Below are positions 1 to 9,122 of a stretch of 64,000 nucleotides of DNA, one piece after another. The stretch covers positions 4,421,136 through 4,485,135 of the forward strand of contig OX638355.1 of the NCBI GenBank assembly GCA_951813285.1, in the 5' to 3' direction. The stretch comes from Terriglobia bacterium. GTDB lineage: Bacteria; Acidobacteriota; Terriglobia; Versatilivoradales; Versatilivoraceae. Both the position numbers and the translations under genes were made by a program. Position 1 is the first letter of the stretch. Every line of letters begins with the position of its first letter. The notes below the pieces were generated by a model. The model worked only from the letters and a program-made list of their open reading frames with translations, ran no database searches and was not told the DNA's origin.

Positions 1-380
1 GAGTCCAGCCTATGGCACAGCCAATCCGGAGAGGGCCCCACCCGAACCCCCCGAATCAGCCGCGCCGAGTAGCGGCGACACAGTTGGGGGGACTGGATCT
101 CGATCGAAGCCTGGCTGGAGGTCGACGGTTGGGACTCGGAAAACTCCACCTGCCTCGACCGAAGGGTCTTCCGATAGAGAGTTGCGATCTCTCTGGCTAC
201 GCCCCGGTGGCTCAGACAGTCCGGTCGATTGGTGGTCAGCTCGAGCTCCAAAAGAGCGTCCGAGGACCCGGATTCGATGACCTCGGCCACCAGGCCGCAT
301 TGGGTCAAATCCGCTGCCAGCCGATCGGGCCCGGCCTCGAATTCCACCATTTCTCCAAGCCAGCGATAGCTAACGATCAT
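1..380 (-). CDS. pheT: Phenylalanyl-tRNA synthetase beta chain, N-terminal part (cut by window edge)
   Basis: The visible 126 residues start at an ATG (378-380) and read MIVSYRWLGEMVEF, then LTTNRPDCLSHRGVAREIA, the conserved PheT segment that follows the tRNA-binding domain. PheT is the large subunit of the alpha2-beta2 enzyme that charges tRNA-Phe. The gene lies 89 bp downstream of pheS on the same strand, as expected for pheST. In most bacterial PheT proteins an OB-fold tRNA-binding (B2/EMAP-like) domain of about 100 residues lies between the first strand-helix block and the TNRPDCL motif. Here only about 25 residues separate them, so that domain appears to be absent. The rest of the gene is outside the window. 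Confidence 0.9.
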   Translation of the reverse strand, partial: MIVSYRWLGEMVEFEAGPDRLAADLTQCGLVAEVIESGSSDALLELELTTNRPDCLSHRGVAREIATLYRKTLRSRQVEFSESQPSTSSQASIEIQSPQLCRRYSARLIRGVRVGPSPDWLCHRLD

Positions 381-391
381 CGTTCAGCCCC

Positions 392-405
392 GCGGGCTAG
401 CCCGC
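392..405. repeat. REP-like 14-bp palindrome between pheS and pheT
   Basis: The perfect palindrome gcgggctagcccgc occupies the pheS-pheT gap. A half copy (atgcgggctag, 462-472) overlaps the pheS stop codon about 60 bp away. The pair could form a cruciform or transcript hairpin between the two subunit genes. It resembles dispersed REP-type palindromes but is a different sequence from the REP family at 14973 and 30595. Confidence 0.5.
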
Positions 406-469
406 ATTCAAGTTGCTGAAAATAAATGGACTGTTTTCATGAATCCAGCGACCTGGCGAGAGATGCGGG

Positions 470-1492
470 CTAGAACTGACGCAGAAAACGCAAATCGTTC
501 TGGTAGAAGTGCTGAATGTTGTCGACCCCGTACTTGATCATGGCAAAACGCTCGATGCCGACGCCGAAGGCGAATCCGATATACCGTTCAGAGTCGATAC
601 CCACGTGGCCGAACACTTCCGGGTCTACCATTCCCGCTCCCAATACCTCGATCCAACCTGTCTGCTTGCAGACGCGGCATCCACCGCCCGAACAAAAGGT
701 GCAGGAGATATCCACCTCTGCGCTGGGCTCGGTAAAGCCGAAGTAGCTGGGGCGAAAGCGGACCTTGGTTCCTTCACTGAAGAAGGCCTTCAGAAAATAC
801 TCCATCGTTCCCTTGAAATCCCGGAAGGAGAGGTTCTCATCCACGGCCAGACCCTCGACCTGCTGAAAGACGGGGGAATGGGTGGCATCGGGATTGTCCC
901 TCCGATAGACGGCGCCCGGACAGACGATGCGAAGCGGAGGCCTTAGCCGTTCCATGGTTCGAATCTGCACGGGTGAGGTGTGGGTCCTCAGCAACAGGTT
1001 CTCCGAAACGTAGAAGGTGTCTCCCTGGTCTCTGGCGGGATGATCCTCGGGAATATTCAGGGCTTCGAAGTTGTAATAGGTGGTTTCCAATTCCGGACCA
1101 TCCATAACCGAATAGCCGATGGAGTAGAAAATCTCCTCAATGTCACGCCGCACCCGCGTCAGCGGATGCAGGTGCCCCAGCGCGCGCCGCTTGCCCGGAA
1201 GGGTCAGGTCGAGGGCGACCTCGGCCGGCTCGGCCAGGGTCGACTCCGACTCAATCCTCTGCCTGGCGGCCTCTATGGCGCTTTCGATCCTGGACTTGAA
1301 CTGATTCAGGTTGCGGCCGACCTCTTTCCGATCGGCCACGGCAACAGACTTGAGGCCCTTCATCAGGAGGGTCAACCGCCCTCCCTTCCGGCCCAAGTAG
1401 CGGTCTCGCAGCAATGAAAGCTGTTGCTCGGATCCGGCATCCGCCAAATCGGCGTCGAAGGACTGCTTTAGTGCGGCCAGCTTTTCCAACAT
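470..1492 (-). CDS. pheS: Phenylalanyl-tRNA synthetase alpha chain
   Basis: This 340-residue class II aminoacyl-tRNA synthetase subunit is of normal length. The N-terminal coiled-coil tRNA-binding region is followed by the catalytic core, with motif 2 around FRPSYFGFTEPSAEVD and motif 3 FGVGIERFAMIKYG near the C terminus. A Cys-rich loop (CTFCSGGGCRVC) sits between them, as in many bacterial PheS proteins. The product catalyses ATP-dependent charging of tRNA-Phe together with PheT. The ATG start has an AGGAG ribosome site 7 nt upstream. It follows rplT in the same direction and is separated from it by a terminator-like hairpin, so its expression may be partly uncoupled from the ribosomal-protein genes. 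Confidence 0.97.
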   Translation of the reverse strand: MLEKLAALKQSFDADLADAGSEQQLSLLRDRYLGRKGGRLTLLMKGLKSVAVADRKEVGRNLNQFKSRIESAIEAARQRIESESTLAEPAEVALDLTLPGKRRALGHLHPLTRVRRDIEEIFYSIGYSVMDGPELETTYYNFEALNIPEDHPARDQGDTFYVSENLLLRTHTSPVQIRTMERLRPPLRIVCPGAVYRRDNPDATHSPVFQQVEGLAVDENLSFRDFKGTMEYFLKAFFSEGTKVRFRPSYFGFTEPSAEVDISCTFCSGGGCRVCKQTGWIEVLGAGMVDPEVFGHVGIDSERYIGFAFGVGIERFAMIKYGVDNIQHFYQNDLRFLRQF

Positions 1493-1528
1493 TCAGGGCT
1501 CCTGTGCCGGCTTCCTGAATGGAAACAG

Positions 1529-1550
1529 AAAAAAAGGGGCTCAAGGCCCC
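1529..1550 (-). terminator. Intrinsic terminator/attenuator-like hairpin upstream of pheS
   Basis: Read on the minus strand, ggggc-cttga-gcccc is followed at once by seven T residues, the layout of a Rho-independent terminator. It lies between rplT and pheS, 37 nt before the pheS start. The stem is only 5 GC pairs, so termination may be partial. In E. coli pheST is controlled by attenuation. No leader ORF with a start codon and a Phe run is visible ahead of this hairpin, so the mode of control is open. Confidence 0.6.
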
Positions 1551-1669
1551 ACCTGTCACTACACGCAGCCTTCTATTCAGGCACGAGCGCCCCCGCGAGA
1601 CGTCCGGTGCCCCGACTGGCAACGGCATGCCGGTCGAATTCCCCGACACTCGCAACCGCCGAGCCAGCC

Positions 1670-2029
1670 CTATGCAGCCGCTGCCTGTTTGGCAGTCTCG
1701 GCCAGCTTGGCAAACATGGCCGGATCGTTCACCGCCAATTCAGCCAGAACCTTGCGGTCCAGTTCAATGCCTGACTGTTTCAAGCCGTGCATCAGCCTGC
1801 TGTAGGAAATCCCGTTGAGCTTGGCCGCCGCCGAAATACGCACGATCCACAAGGACCTGAAATCTCTCTTCCGCACCCTTCGATCCCGAGCGGCAAATCT
1901 CAACGCCCGATCGACCGATTCCTTGGCGGAATGAAAGAGCTTGCTCTTGGTTCCACGAAAGCCCGATGACGCCTTGAGGAGCTTGCGCCTTCGGTTTTTC
2001 CGTCCGGCGCCTCGCGTGACTCTTGCCAC
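1670..2029 (-). CDS. rplT: 50S ribosomal protein L20
   Basis: This 119-residue basic protein matches L20 throughout: [16 protein letters not shown] at the N terminus and the conserved [19 protein letters not shown] and [11 protein letters not shown] blocks. L20 binds 23S rRNA early in 50S assembly and in several bacteria represses its own operon. The start is GTG with GGAGG about 10 nt upstream. It follows rpmI closely, in the classic infC-rpmI-rplT order. An Ala-rich tail (KQAAAA) ends the protein. Confidence 0.97.
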   Translation of the reverse strand: MARVTRGAGRKNRRRKLLKASSGFRGTKSKLFHSAKESVDRALRFAARDRRVRKRDFRSLWIVRISAAAKLNGISYSRLMHGLKQSGIELDRKVLAELAVNDPAMFAKLAETAKQAAAA

Positions 2030-2091
2030 GACTGCTTCACCTCCATTCCATCAAACACTCTGGCCCGGTGGCCGAGCCCGCCCCTCCCCGA

Positions 2092-2292
2092 TCAGGAGGC
2101 GTAGGGCAACATCTTTTTGACCTTGGACAGGTCGCTTCTGCTCACCAGGTCCGATTGGTCGAGCTTGCGTTTCCTCTTGGTCGTCTTCTTGGTCAGTATG
2201 TGGCGGGCGTGGGAGTGACCCCGCTTGATCTTGCCGGTGGCGGTCACTTTGAACCGCTTCTTGGCTCCACGATGAGTTTTGAGCTTGGGCAC
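2092..2292 (-). CDS. rpmI: 50S ribosomal protein L35
   Basis: This 66-residue, very basic protein begins [20 protein letters not shown] and ends [14 protein letters not shown], diagnostic for L35 of the large ribosomal subunit. The start codon is GTG, preceded by a strong purine-rich ribosome site (gggggagggga). It lies between infC (51 nt upstream) and rplT (62 nt downstream), the usual order, and is almost certainly cotranscribed from the thrS promoter. Confidence 0.97.
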   Translation of the reverse strand: MPKLKTHRGAKKRFKVTATGKIKRGHSHARHILTKKTTKRKRKLDQSDLVSRSDLSKVKKMLPYAS

Positions 2293-2343
2293 GTCCCCTC
2301 CCCCGCATTTGGCAGGGCTTCCCGATCCTTGCGGACCCCTGTC

Positions 2344-2880
2344 CTACTTTTTTCCGGCAAAAATGACGAACATGTGGTTGCCTTCCATCTTCGGATTCCC
2401 CTCAACGGAACCCTGCTCGCCGACATCTTCGATCAGGCGGAGAATCAACTGGCGGCCAATGCTCTTGTGCGCCATTTCCCGACCCCGAAAATTGACCGAC
2501 GCCTTCACTTTGTCGCCCTCTCCCAGGAAGCGAAGGATGTTCTTCTTCTTGAATTCATAGTCGTGATTGTCGGTCTTGGGGCGAAACTTGACCTCCTTGA
2601 CATGGATCATCTTCTGATGCTTCTTGGCCTCGTGCGCCTTTTTCTTGAGCTGGTACAGGTACTTGCCGTAATTCATGATACGGCAGACCGGGGGGGTGGC
2701 CGTGGCGGAAATCTCAACCAGGTCCAGCTCTTTTGCTCTGGCCACCCTCAGTGCATCCGCCGGAGGCATAACACCGAGTTGCTGGCCATCGACATCGATC
2801 ACCCGAATTTCTCTGGCCCGAATGCGATCATTGATGTTGACGCGGATCCGCTGACGACTAAACGTGGGCTTGCGACGAAT
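2344..2880 (-). CDS. infC: Translation initiation factor IF-3 (AUU start)
   Basis: IF-3 binds the 30S subunit, blocks 50S joining and proofreads the initiator codon. Both domains are present: the N-terminal part with RIRAREIRVIDVDGQQLGVM, a Lys-rich linker, and the C-terminal part with KEVKFRPKTDNHDYEFK. The frame is open back to a TTG at 2907, but the best start is ATT at 2878-2880: an ideal GGAGGTGG (2885-2892) lies just upstream, and the resulting 178-residue length fits the family. AUU starts are known for infC, where IF-3 discriminates against its own start codon and so represses itself. The TTG alternative would add 9 residues not typical of the family. Confidence 0.93.
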   Translation of the reverse strand: MRRKPTFSRQRIRVNINDRIRAREIRVIDVDGQQLGVMPPADALRVARAKELDLVEISATATPPVCRIMNYGKYLYQLKKKAHEAKKHQKMIHVKEVKFRPKTDNHDYEFKKKNILRFLGEGDKVKASVNFRGREMAHKSIGRQLILRLIEDVGEQGSVEGNPKMEGNHMFVIFAGKK

Positions 2881-2884
2881 ACAT

Positions 2885-2892
2885 CCACCTCC
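2885..2892 (-). promoter_or_regulatory. Shine-Dalgarno site that selects the infC AUU start
   Basis: GGAGGTGG on the minus strand, with its GGAGG core 7 nt from the ATT codon. No comparable site precedes the in-frame TTG at 2907. An out-of-frame ATG also sits just after this site, so the frame of the IF-3 protein is what excludes it. Confidence 0.75.
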
Positions 2893-2927
2893 GTGATTTC
2901 TTGCCAATGCCGACGGATTCGGACCCG

Positions 2928-4853
2928 CTAGGGCCGCACCGCCTTTTTGTCCCGTAGATCCTGAATCAAATCCAGAAATTTTTCAAAGGAAAAAGAGCCG
3001 AGATCCCCCTCAAACCGATTCCTGACCGAGAGGGTGCCCTTCTCCAGCTCCCTGTCGCCCAAAATAACCATGAAGGGCACCTTCTCGATTTGAGCCCTCC
3101 GGATCTTGGCGTTCACTTTCTCGTTCCGCAGGTCGGCCTTGACGCGAAACTTCTCTTGCAACAGCCGGGATTCCAGGGCGGAGGCCGCCTCCGCATGTCG
3201 CTGGCTGATTGGCAGGAGAACCACCTGGACCGGCGCCAGCCAGAGAGGAAACGCCCCGGCGTAATGTTCGATCAATATCCCGAAGAACCGTTCCATTGAC
3301 CCCAGCAAAGCCCGGTGAACCATGTAGGGACGGTGAGATCTCCCGTCATCTCCCACGTAGGAGAGATCGAAGCGCTCGGGAAGATTGAAGTCGAACTGTA
3401 TGGTGGTGCACTGCCAGGACCGGCCGATGGCATCCTTGATCTTGAGGTCGATCTTGGGTCCATAAAAGGCGCCGCCTCCTTCGTCGGTGCTGTACTCCAG
3501 TCCTCGCGCCTCCACCGCCCGACGCAGGGCTTCGGTGGAAAGGTCCCAGTCTTCGACCGACCCGACGTACTTTTCGGGCCGCGTCGACAGGTAGATCTCG
3601 AAGTCGGTGAAGCCGAAACTGCGCAGCAACGACAGGGTGAAGTCCAGCACGCCCAGAATTTCCTCTTCGATCTTCTCGGACTGGCAGAAGATGTGGGCAT
3701 CGTCCTGAGTGAATCCTCGCACCCGCAGCAATCCCTGCAGAACTCCCGAACGCTCGTACCGGTACACGGTTCCGGTTTCGGCCCACCGCAAGGGAAGCTC
3801 GCGATAGCTCCGCAATTGATTCTTGTAAATGAGGATATGGAACGGGCAGTTCATGGGCTTGAGCTGGTAGTCCACCTCGTCCACTTCCATTGGCGAATAC
3901 ATGCTCTGCCGATAGAAGTCGACGTGCCCGCTGGTGCGCCACAGGTCCTTCTTGGCGATATGGGGAGTGTACACGAATTCGTAGCCGCCGCTGAGATGCC
4001 GCTCCCGCCAGAAATCTTCGATCTCGTTTCGAATCAGCGCTCCATTGGGGTGCCAGAAGACCAGGCCCGGACCCGCATCCTCCTGCAGGCTGAACAGGTC
4101 CAGCTCCTTGCCGATGCGGCGGTGATCGCGCTTCTTGGCCTCCTCCAGTTGATGGAGATAGGCGGCTAGCTGCTTTTTATCGTAGAACGAGGTTCCATAG
4201 ATGCGCTGGAGCTGCTGGTTGGTCTCCTCACCCCTCCAATAGGCCCCGGCCACCGACAGCAGCTTCAGCGCCTTGATCCTGCCGAGGGATGGAATGTGAG
4301 GCCCACGGCAAAAATCGATGAGGCTTCCGACCTTGTAGCAGGAAAAGCGCTCCCCGGCCCTTTCCTGGATCAACTCGCATTTGAGGTCGGCTCCCTGGTT
4401 ACTGAACCATTCCAATCCTTCCGCCTTGTCCATCCAGAGTCGTTCAAAGGGATAGTCGGTCTTCACCAGCTCCGACATCCGCCGCTCGATGCTCTCCAGC
4501 TCCTCGGCGGTAAAAGGAGTCTCCCGCTGGAAATCGTAGTAAAAGCCGTTTTCGATGGGTGGGCCGATTCCCAACTGGGTCTCCGGGAACAGTTCAATGA
4601 CGGCGAGCGCCAGCAAATGAGCGCTGCTGTGTCGGTAGACCTGCAAAGCCTCCGGGTCCCGCTCGGTCAGGATGGTGACCGCGGCGTCGCTGTCCAGTCT
4701 GGTGGTCAAATCCACCAGTCGGCCATCCACCTTGGCTACCAGGGCTGCTCGCGCCAGCCGCGACCCGATGGATTGGGCCACGTTCAATACGGAAACTCCG
4801 GAATCAAAATCCTTCCGGCTACCATCCGGCAGTGTTACTGTGATCTGGCTCAT
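2928..4853 (-). CDS. thrS: Threonyl-tRNA synthetase
   Basis: This 641-residue protein has the full bacterial ThrRS layout: an N-terminal TGS domain (about 1-62), an editing/SAD domain with HSSAHLLA and CRGPHIP metal/editing motifs, the class II catalytic core with KPMNCPFHILIYK and RYERSGVLQGLLRVRGFTQDD, and a C-terminal anticodon-binding domain (about 540-641). It charges tRNA-Thr and removes mischarged Ser. It is the first gene of the operon that continues into infC, rpmI, rplT, pheS and pheT. A consensus-like promoter lies 33 nt upstream. The thrS stop and the infC start region are about 48 nt apart. Confidence 0.97.
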   Translation of the reverse strand: MSQITVTLPDGSRKDFDSGVSVLNVAQSIGSRLARAALVAKVDGRLVDLTTRLDSDAAVTILTERDPEALQVYRHSSAHLLALAVIELFPETQLGIGPPIENGFYYDFQRETPFTAEELESIERRMSELVKTDYPFERLWMDKAEGLEWFSNQGADLKCELIQERAGERFSCYKVGSLIDFCRGPHIPSLGRIKALKLLSVAGAYWRGEETNQQLQRIYGTSFYDKKQLAAYLHQLEEAKKRDHRRIGKELDLFSLQEDAGPGLVFWHPNGALIRNEIEDFWRERHLSGGYEFVYTPHIAKKDLWRTSGHVDFYRQSMYSPMEVDEVDYQLKPMNCPFHILIYKNQLRSYRELPLRWAETGTVYRYERSGVLQGLLRVRGFTQDDAHIFCQSEKIEEEILGVLDFTLSLLRSFGFTDFEIYLSTRPEKYVGSVEDWDLSTEALRRAVEARGLEYSTDEGGGAFYGPKIDLKIKDAIGRSWQCTTIQFDFNLPERFDLSYVGDDGRSHRPYMVHRALLGSMERFFGILIEHYAGAFPLWLAPVQVVLLPISQRHAEAASALESRLLQEKFRVKADLRNEKVNAKIRRAQIEKVPFMVILGDRELEKGTLSVRNRFEGDLGSFSFEKFLDLIQDLRDKKAVRP

Positions 4854-4886
4854 CTTTGGCTCGCCCGCTCCGTCGTCGGCAACGGC

Positions 4887-4915
4887 AAAGTATCAAATAA
4901 ACCTAGTTTAGTCAA
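4887..4915 (-). promoter_or_regulatory. Sigma70-type promoter of the thrS-infC-rpmI-rplT-pheST operon
   Basis: On the minus strand, TTGACT (4915-4910) and TACTTT (4892-4887) are separated by 17 bp in an AT-rich patch within GC-rich surroundings. The predicted leader is about 27-30 nt. No T-box or other large leader structure fits in this space. Confidence 0.7.
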
Positions 4916-5093
4916 TATCCTAGCCCCGACATTCCAGGGACTTCCCTCCCCCCGCACCACCCGAGATCCAGCCAGTCCGACCGACTCTCGGGGGTCGTCG
5001 GCGATGCAAACTCTACCGGAAAACGGGCCGCTCGCGTACTATTGTTCCTTGGCCGTTGACGGCCCGCAACTCCCGACGGTTTCCCGGCAAACG

Positions 5094-6692
5094 ATGAATG
5101 TCCCGCTCACCCCATTGATGTTCCTGCGCCGTTCGGTGAAGCTCCACCCCGACAAGACCGCGGTGGTCTGCGGGACCGAGCGCTTCAACTACCGTCAGTT
5201 CAGCGGGCGTATCCACCGCTTGTCTCGATTCCTGGTGTCTCTGGGCGTCAGACCCGGAACGGTGGTGGCCTATCTCAGCCGCAATGGTCACCGGCTGCTG
5301 GAGGCCTACTACGGGGTGGTGCAGACCGGCGCCATCTTTCTGCCGCTCAATGTGCGTCTCACCGCGGGTGATTTTCATTACATCCTCAACCACTCCGAAG
5401 CCCGGCTGCTGCTGCTGGAAGAAGAGTTCCTTCCCTTGATCGCGGAAGTCCGCCAAGAGTTGCCCCGGCTCCAAGGCTTTCTCCTGCTGGATGGCGAGCC
5501 CTCCCTTTCCTGGCTCCACCCCCTCGGCTACGAGCAGGCGATCGAGGCGTGCAGTCCGGAACCCTTCCCCGAGACCATTCGGGATGAGGACTCGGTGGCC
5601 GAGCTGTTCTACACCAGTGGAACCACGGCTCGGCCCAAGGGCGTGATGCTGACCCACCGCAATCTCTACCTGCACGCCCTGAGTGTCGTCTTCGCTTTGC
5701 AGAACCGCGAAACCGACGTCCAACTGCACACTATTCCACTGTTCCATGCCAACGGGTGGGGCGCCACCCACAGCATCACCTGTGTCGGCGGCACCCACGT
5801 CATGTTGCGCCACTTCCGTCCCAAGACCGTGTTGGAACTGATCCAGAGAGAAAGGGTGACTTCTCTCAACCTGGTCCCGACCATGGCCACCCTGCTGCTC
5901 AATTCCCAGGCCATCCCCAACTACCGCCTTGACAGTCTCCGATTGATTCATATGGGAGGATCTTCCGTCCCCGAGGGCATGGTCCGTCAACTGGAGTCTG
6001 CCTTCGGATGCGAATGCAGCTGCGGCTACGGGTTGACCGAGACCTCGCCGGTCCTCACGGTATCGCTGCTCAAATCGCACCTGCGGGAGGATGGCGAAGC
6101 CCGCTATCGGCGGGCGGCCATGACCGGCCTGGAACTGCCGGGCAGCGAGGTCAGGGTGGTCGACCGGCAGGGGCAGGACGTGGCCGCCGACGGAAAGACG
6201 GTGGGCGAGATCGTGGCCAGAAGCAACGTGGTCATGAAGGGGTATTGGAAGGAGCCCCGGGAGACCGCCGAGGTATTGAAACGGGGATGGTTTCACACCG
6301 GCGATCTGGCCACGGTGGATTCGGAAGGCTACCTCATGATCGTGGACCGCAAGAAGGACATCATCGTGCGAGGAGGCGAGAATATCTCCTCCATCGAGAT
6401 CGAGAGGGCGCTCTTCGCCCATCCGGACGTGCTCGAGTGCGCCGTCATTGCAGTGCCGGACTCCAAGTGGGGAGAGTCGCCCAAGGCCCTGGTGGTCCCC
6501 AGGCAAGGGGCCGATCTCTCCGAACAGGCACTGAGACAGTTTTGCCGGCAAAAGCTGGCCGCCTACAAGGTGCCCTCCAGCGTGGAGCTCCTGACCAGCC
6601 TGCCCAAAGGCGGAACGGGCAAAATCCAGAAAAAGGCCCTGCGCGAGCGCTATCTGGGGACCAACGGCAAGGGTGTGCCGCGAGGAGGATGA
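5094..6692 (+). CDS. AMP-dependent acyl-CoA synthetase (fatty-acyl/aryl-CoA ligase family)
   Basis: This 532-residue adenylate-forming enzyme carries the P-loop [20 protein letters not shown], the YGLTETSP adenine-binding motif, the [12 protein letters not shown] hinge motif and the C-terminal catalytic Lys in [13 protein letters not shown]. It should activate a carboxylic acid with ATP and transfer it to CoA. The substrate cannot be read from the sequence, but medium- or long-chain acids are common for close relatives. The reading frame is open much further upstream, but [20 protein letters not shown] is the usual N terminus of the family, so ATG 5094 is chosen. The stop lies 4 bp before uxs, indicating cotranscription. 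Confidence 0.9.
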   Translation: MNVPLTPLMFLRRSVKLHPDKTAVVCGTERFNYRQFSGRIHRLSRFLVSLGVRPGTVVAYLSRNGHRLLEAYYGVVQTGAIFLPLNVRLTAGDFHYILNHSEARLLLLEEEFLPLIAEVRQELPRLQGFLLLDGEPSLSWLHPLGYEQAIEACSPEPFPETIRDEDSVAELFYTSGTTARPKGVMLTHRNLYLHALSVVFALQNRETDVQLHTIPLFHANGWGATHSITCVGGTHVMLRHFRPKTVLELIQRERVTSLNLVPTMATLLLNSQAIPNYRLDSLRLIHMGGSSVPEGMVRQLESAFGCECSCGYGLTETSPVLTVSLLKSHLREDGEARYRRAAMTGLELPGSEVRVVDRQGQDVAADGKTVGEIVARSNVVMKGYWKEPRETAEVLKRGWFHTGDLATVDSEGYLMIVDRKKDIIVRGGENISSIEIERALFAHPDVLECAVIAVPDSKWGESPKALVVPRQGADLSEQALRQFCRQKLAAYKVPSSVELLTSLPKGGTGKIQKKALRERYLGTNGKGVPRGG

Positions 6693-6696
6693 TGGC

Positions 6697-7638
6697 ATGA
6701 GAATACTTGTAACCGGAGGCGCCGGCCTGATCGGATCGCATCTGTGCGAGTCCTTGCTCGACCAAGGCCATGAAGTCGTCTGCCTGGACAACTACTTCAC
6801 AGGCTCCAAGCGAAACGTGTTTCACCTGCTGGATTCCAAAAACTTTGAAATTCTTCGCCACGACATCATCAATCCCGTCGATATCGAGGTCGAGCAGATC
6901 TACAACCTGGCCTGCCCGGCCTCGCCGGTCTTTTACCGGTTCAATCCCGTCAGGACCATCCAGGCCAACGTCCTGGGAGTGACCAACATGCTGGAGCTGG
7001 CCAAGCGGACCCGGGCCAGAATCCTGCAGGCATCGACCTCCGAAGTCTATGGGGACCCCCAGGTTCATCCCCAGCCTGAAGACTACTGGGGCAACGTGAA
7101 CCCCATAGGAGTCCGTGCCTGCTATGACGAAGGCAAGAGGGTGGCGGAAACCCTGATGATGGACTATGGGCGTCAGGACCGGATCGACATCCGCATCGTC
7201 AGAATTTTCAACACCTACGGGCCCAGGATGGCGATCGATGACGGGAGGGTGGTGAGCAACTTCATCGTCCAGGCGCTGAAGGCAGAGGACCTGATCATCA
7301 ATGGCGACGGATTGCAGACCCGTTCCTTCTGCTTTGTCTCGGATCTGGTTCGTGGGCTGGTCGCCATGATGAACCAGGATGACTTGCGCGGACCGGTCAA
7401 CCTGGGGAACCCCAGCGAGCTGACCATTCTCGCTCTGGCCGCCAAGATCATTCAAATGACCGGATCCCCTGCCAGGATCGTCCACGCAGAGGCGGCCTCG
7501 GACGACCCCGTTCGCCGGCAGCCCGATATTACTCTGGCCAGACAACAACTGCAGTGGGAGCCGACCATTGACATCGACCAGGGGCTGCAGCTCACCATTC
7601 CCTATTTCCGGCAGCAGGTGACTTCCTCCCGGACTTAG
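6697..7638 (+). CDS. uxs: UDP-glucuronate decarboxylase (UDP-xylose synthase)
   Basis: This 313-residue extended short-chain dehydrogenase has a [13 protein letters not shown]-binding motif at the N terminus, the STSEVYGDP active-site region and the catalytic YDEGK pair. The [16 protein letters not shown] segment is typical of UDP-glucuronate decarboxylases. It converts UDP-glucuronate to UDP-xylose for polysaccharide synthesis. The ATG at 6697 has gaggagg 9 nt upstream and follows the acyl-CoA synthetase by 4 bp. The convergent neighbour ugd makes its substrate, so the two genes form a UDP-glucose to UDP-xylose route. Confidence 0.92.
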   Translation: MRILVTGGAGLIGSHLCESLLDQGHEVVCLDNYFTGSKRNVFHLLDSKNFEILRHDIINPVDIEVEQIYNLACPASPVFYRFNPVRTIQANVLGVTNMLELAKRTRARILQASTSEVYGDPQVHPQPEDYWGNVNPIGVRACYDEGKRVAETLMMDYGRQDRIDIRIVRIFNTYGPRMAIDDGRVVSNFIVQALKAEDLIINGDGLQTRSFCFVSDLVRGLVAMMNQDDLRGPVNLGNPSELTILALAAKIIQMTGSPARIVHAEAASDDPVRRQPDITLARQQLQWEPTIDIDQGLQLTIPYFRQQVTSSRT

Positions 7639-8969
7639 GCCGGACTTCTCACGGGAGTGGACCCGGGGCGTCCGGTGCCGAAGTAGCGGAATCCCAGGGC
7701 CCGCACTCTCGCCGGATCGAAGACGTTGCGGGAGTCGAAAAGGACGGGCGCTTGCATCAGCGATTTGATCCTGGCCAGGTTGATGTTCCGGAACTCGTTC
7801 CACTCGGTAGCGATCCACAGTGCTTCCATCCCGCCCGCGGCGGCATAGGCGTCCGGGCAGAAAACCACCTCCTCGCCGCTCAGGACTTTCCGGCTGTTGG
7901 GCATGGCCGCCGGATCGTAGGCTTGAATCAGGGCGCCGGCTTCCAAGAGCTTCCGGCAGATGTCAATAGCCGGGGCCTCCCGGATGTCGTCGGTGTTGGG
8001 TTTGAAAGCCAGTCCCAATACGCCGATCTTCTTGCCCTTCAGACCTCCCAGCTCGCGCTCGATCCTGCTGAAGACTCGCTCCTTTTGCCGTCGATTGATT
8101 TCGATCACGGCTTCCGCCAGCCTCTGAGGCGCCTCCAGCTGCCGGCCGGTCCTGGCCAGTGCCACCAGATCCTTGGGAAAGCAGGAGCCCCCGAAACCGG
8201 GACCCGGGTGCAGAAACTTCGGGCCGATCCGCTTATCGAGCCCCATGGCCCGGGCCACGTGATGGACGTCGGCTCCAACTTTCTCGCACAGGTTGGCCAT
8301 CTCGTTGATAAAGGAGATCTTGGTCGCCAGGAAGGCATTGCAGGCATACTTGATGAGTTCGGCCGTCTCCGGGCTGGTGATCACAAACGGCGTCTCATTC
8401 AGGAAGAGGGGGCGATAGATATCCTTGACGATGGCTGCCGCGTTTTCACTATCCGCCCCGATCACCACCCGATTGGGCCGCATGAAGTCTTCCACCGCGG
8501 AGCCTTCCCGCAGAAACTCGGGATTGGAAACCACGTCGAACTCGACCGGCCTCCTCTGCTTTCCAGTCAACAACCCTTGAATTCGTCTGGCCGTGCCCAC
8601 CGGTACCGTGCTCTTGGTGACGATGACCTTGTAGTCGTCCAGGCACTCGGCCAGGGCGGTCGCAACCGAATCGACCTGGCTCAGGTCGGGCGTGCCGTCC
8701 GGCAGGTCCGGGGTTGCCACCGCGATAAATACCGCCAGGGAAGCACGCACAGCCGCCTCCAGATCGGTTGAGAAGATTAGCCGCCGGTTCCTCAGGTTGC
8801 GATTGACCAGCTCCTCGAGGCCGGTCTCATAAAACGGCACCCTACCGGAAGACAGCGTTTCGATTTTCCGCACGTCGCTGTCGACACAGCTCACGTTCAG
8901 TCCGAAATCGGCCAGTGCCGCTCCGGTCACCAAGCCCACGTACCCCGTGCCTACCACCGTAATGTTCAT
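7635..8969 (-). CDS. ugd: UDP-glucose 6-dehydrogenase
   Basis: This 444-residue protein starts [20 protein letters not shown] (Rossmann NAD site) and carries [43 protein letters not shown] and the catalytic Cys in FGGSCFPKD. It oxidises UDP-glucose to UDP-glucuronate in two NAD-dependent steps. The frame is open 15 codons further, but the Rossmann start sets ATG 8969. Its TAA stop shares two bases with the TAG stop of the convergent uxs, so the two transcripts overlap at their 3' ends. Confidence 0.95.
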   Translation of the reverse strand: MNITVVGTGYVGLVTGAALADFGLNVSCVDSDVRKIETLSSGRVPFYETGLEELVNRNLRNRRLIFSTDLEAAVRASLAVFIAVATPDLPDGTPDLSQVDSVATALAECLDDYKVIVTKSTVPVGTARRIQGLLTGKQRRPVEFDVVSNPEFLREGSAVEDFMRPNRVVIGADSENAAAIVKDIYRPLFLNETPFVITSPETAELIKYACNAFLATKISFINEMANLCEKVGADVHHVARAMGLDKRIGPKFLHPGPGFGGSCFPKDLVALARTGRQLEAPQRLAEAVIEINRRQKERVFSRIERELGGLKGKKIGVLGLAFKPNTDDIREAPAIDICRKLLEAGALIQAYDPAAMPNSRKVLSGEEVVFCPDAYAAAGGMEALWIATEWNEFRNINLARIKSLMQAPVLFDSRNVFDPARVRALGFRYFGTGRPGSTPVRSPA

Positions 8970-9122
8970 TTCAGGGATTCCCCTGGCCTGCCCGCCGGCA
9001 AGGGAGAGCCGCACCGACCGGGATGTGCGGGGCTATCCTGCCGCCGAGCCGCGCGGCCGGAGGCCGGCCCACATTTCAGACGATTCTATATGGAAAGCTG
9101 ATCGCAAGGAGGCGCAAGAAGT

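Noticed and set aside
1495-1530. Phe-rich reading (PFFLFPF) after the hairpin before pheS, as a pheM-like leader peptide
   Set aside because: It has no start codon and lies downstream of the hairpin, whereas a leader peptide must precede the terminator. The Phe codons come mostly from the T-run.
5013-6791. 592-codon minus-strand frame
   Set aside because: It is antisense to the acyl-CoA synthetase, whose P-loop and adenine motifs are intact. The antisense translation is repetitive His/Gln/Gly-rich text.
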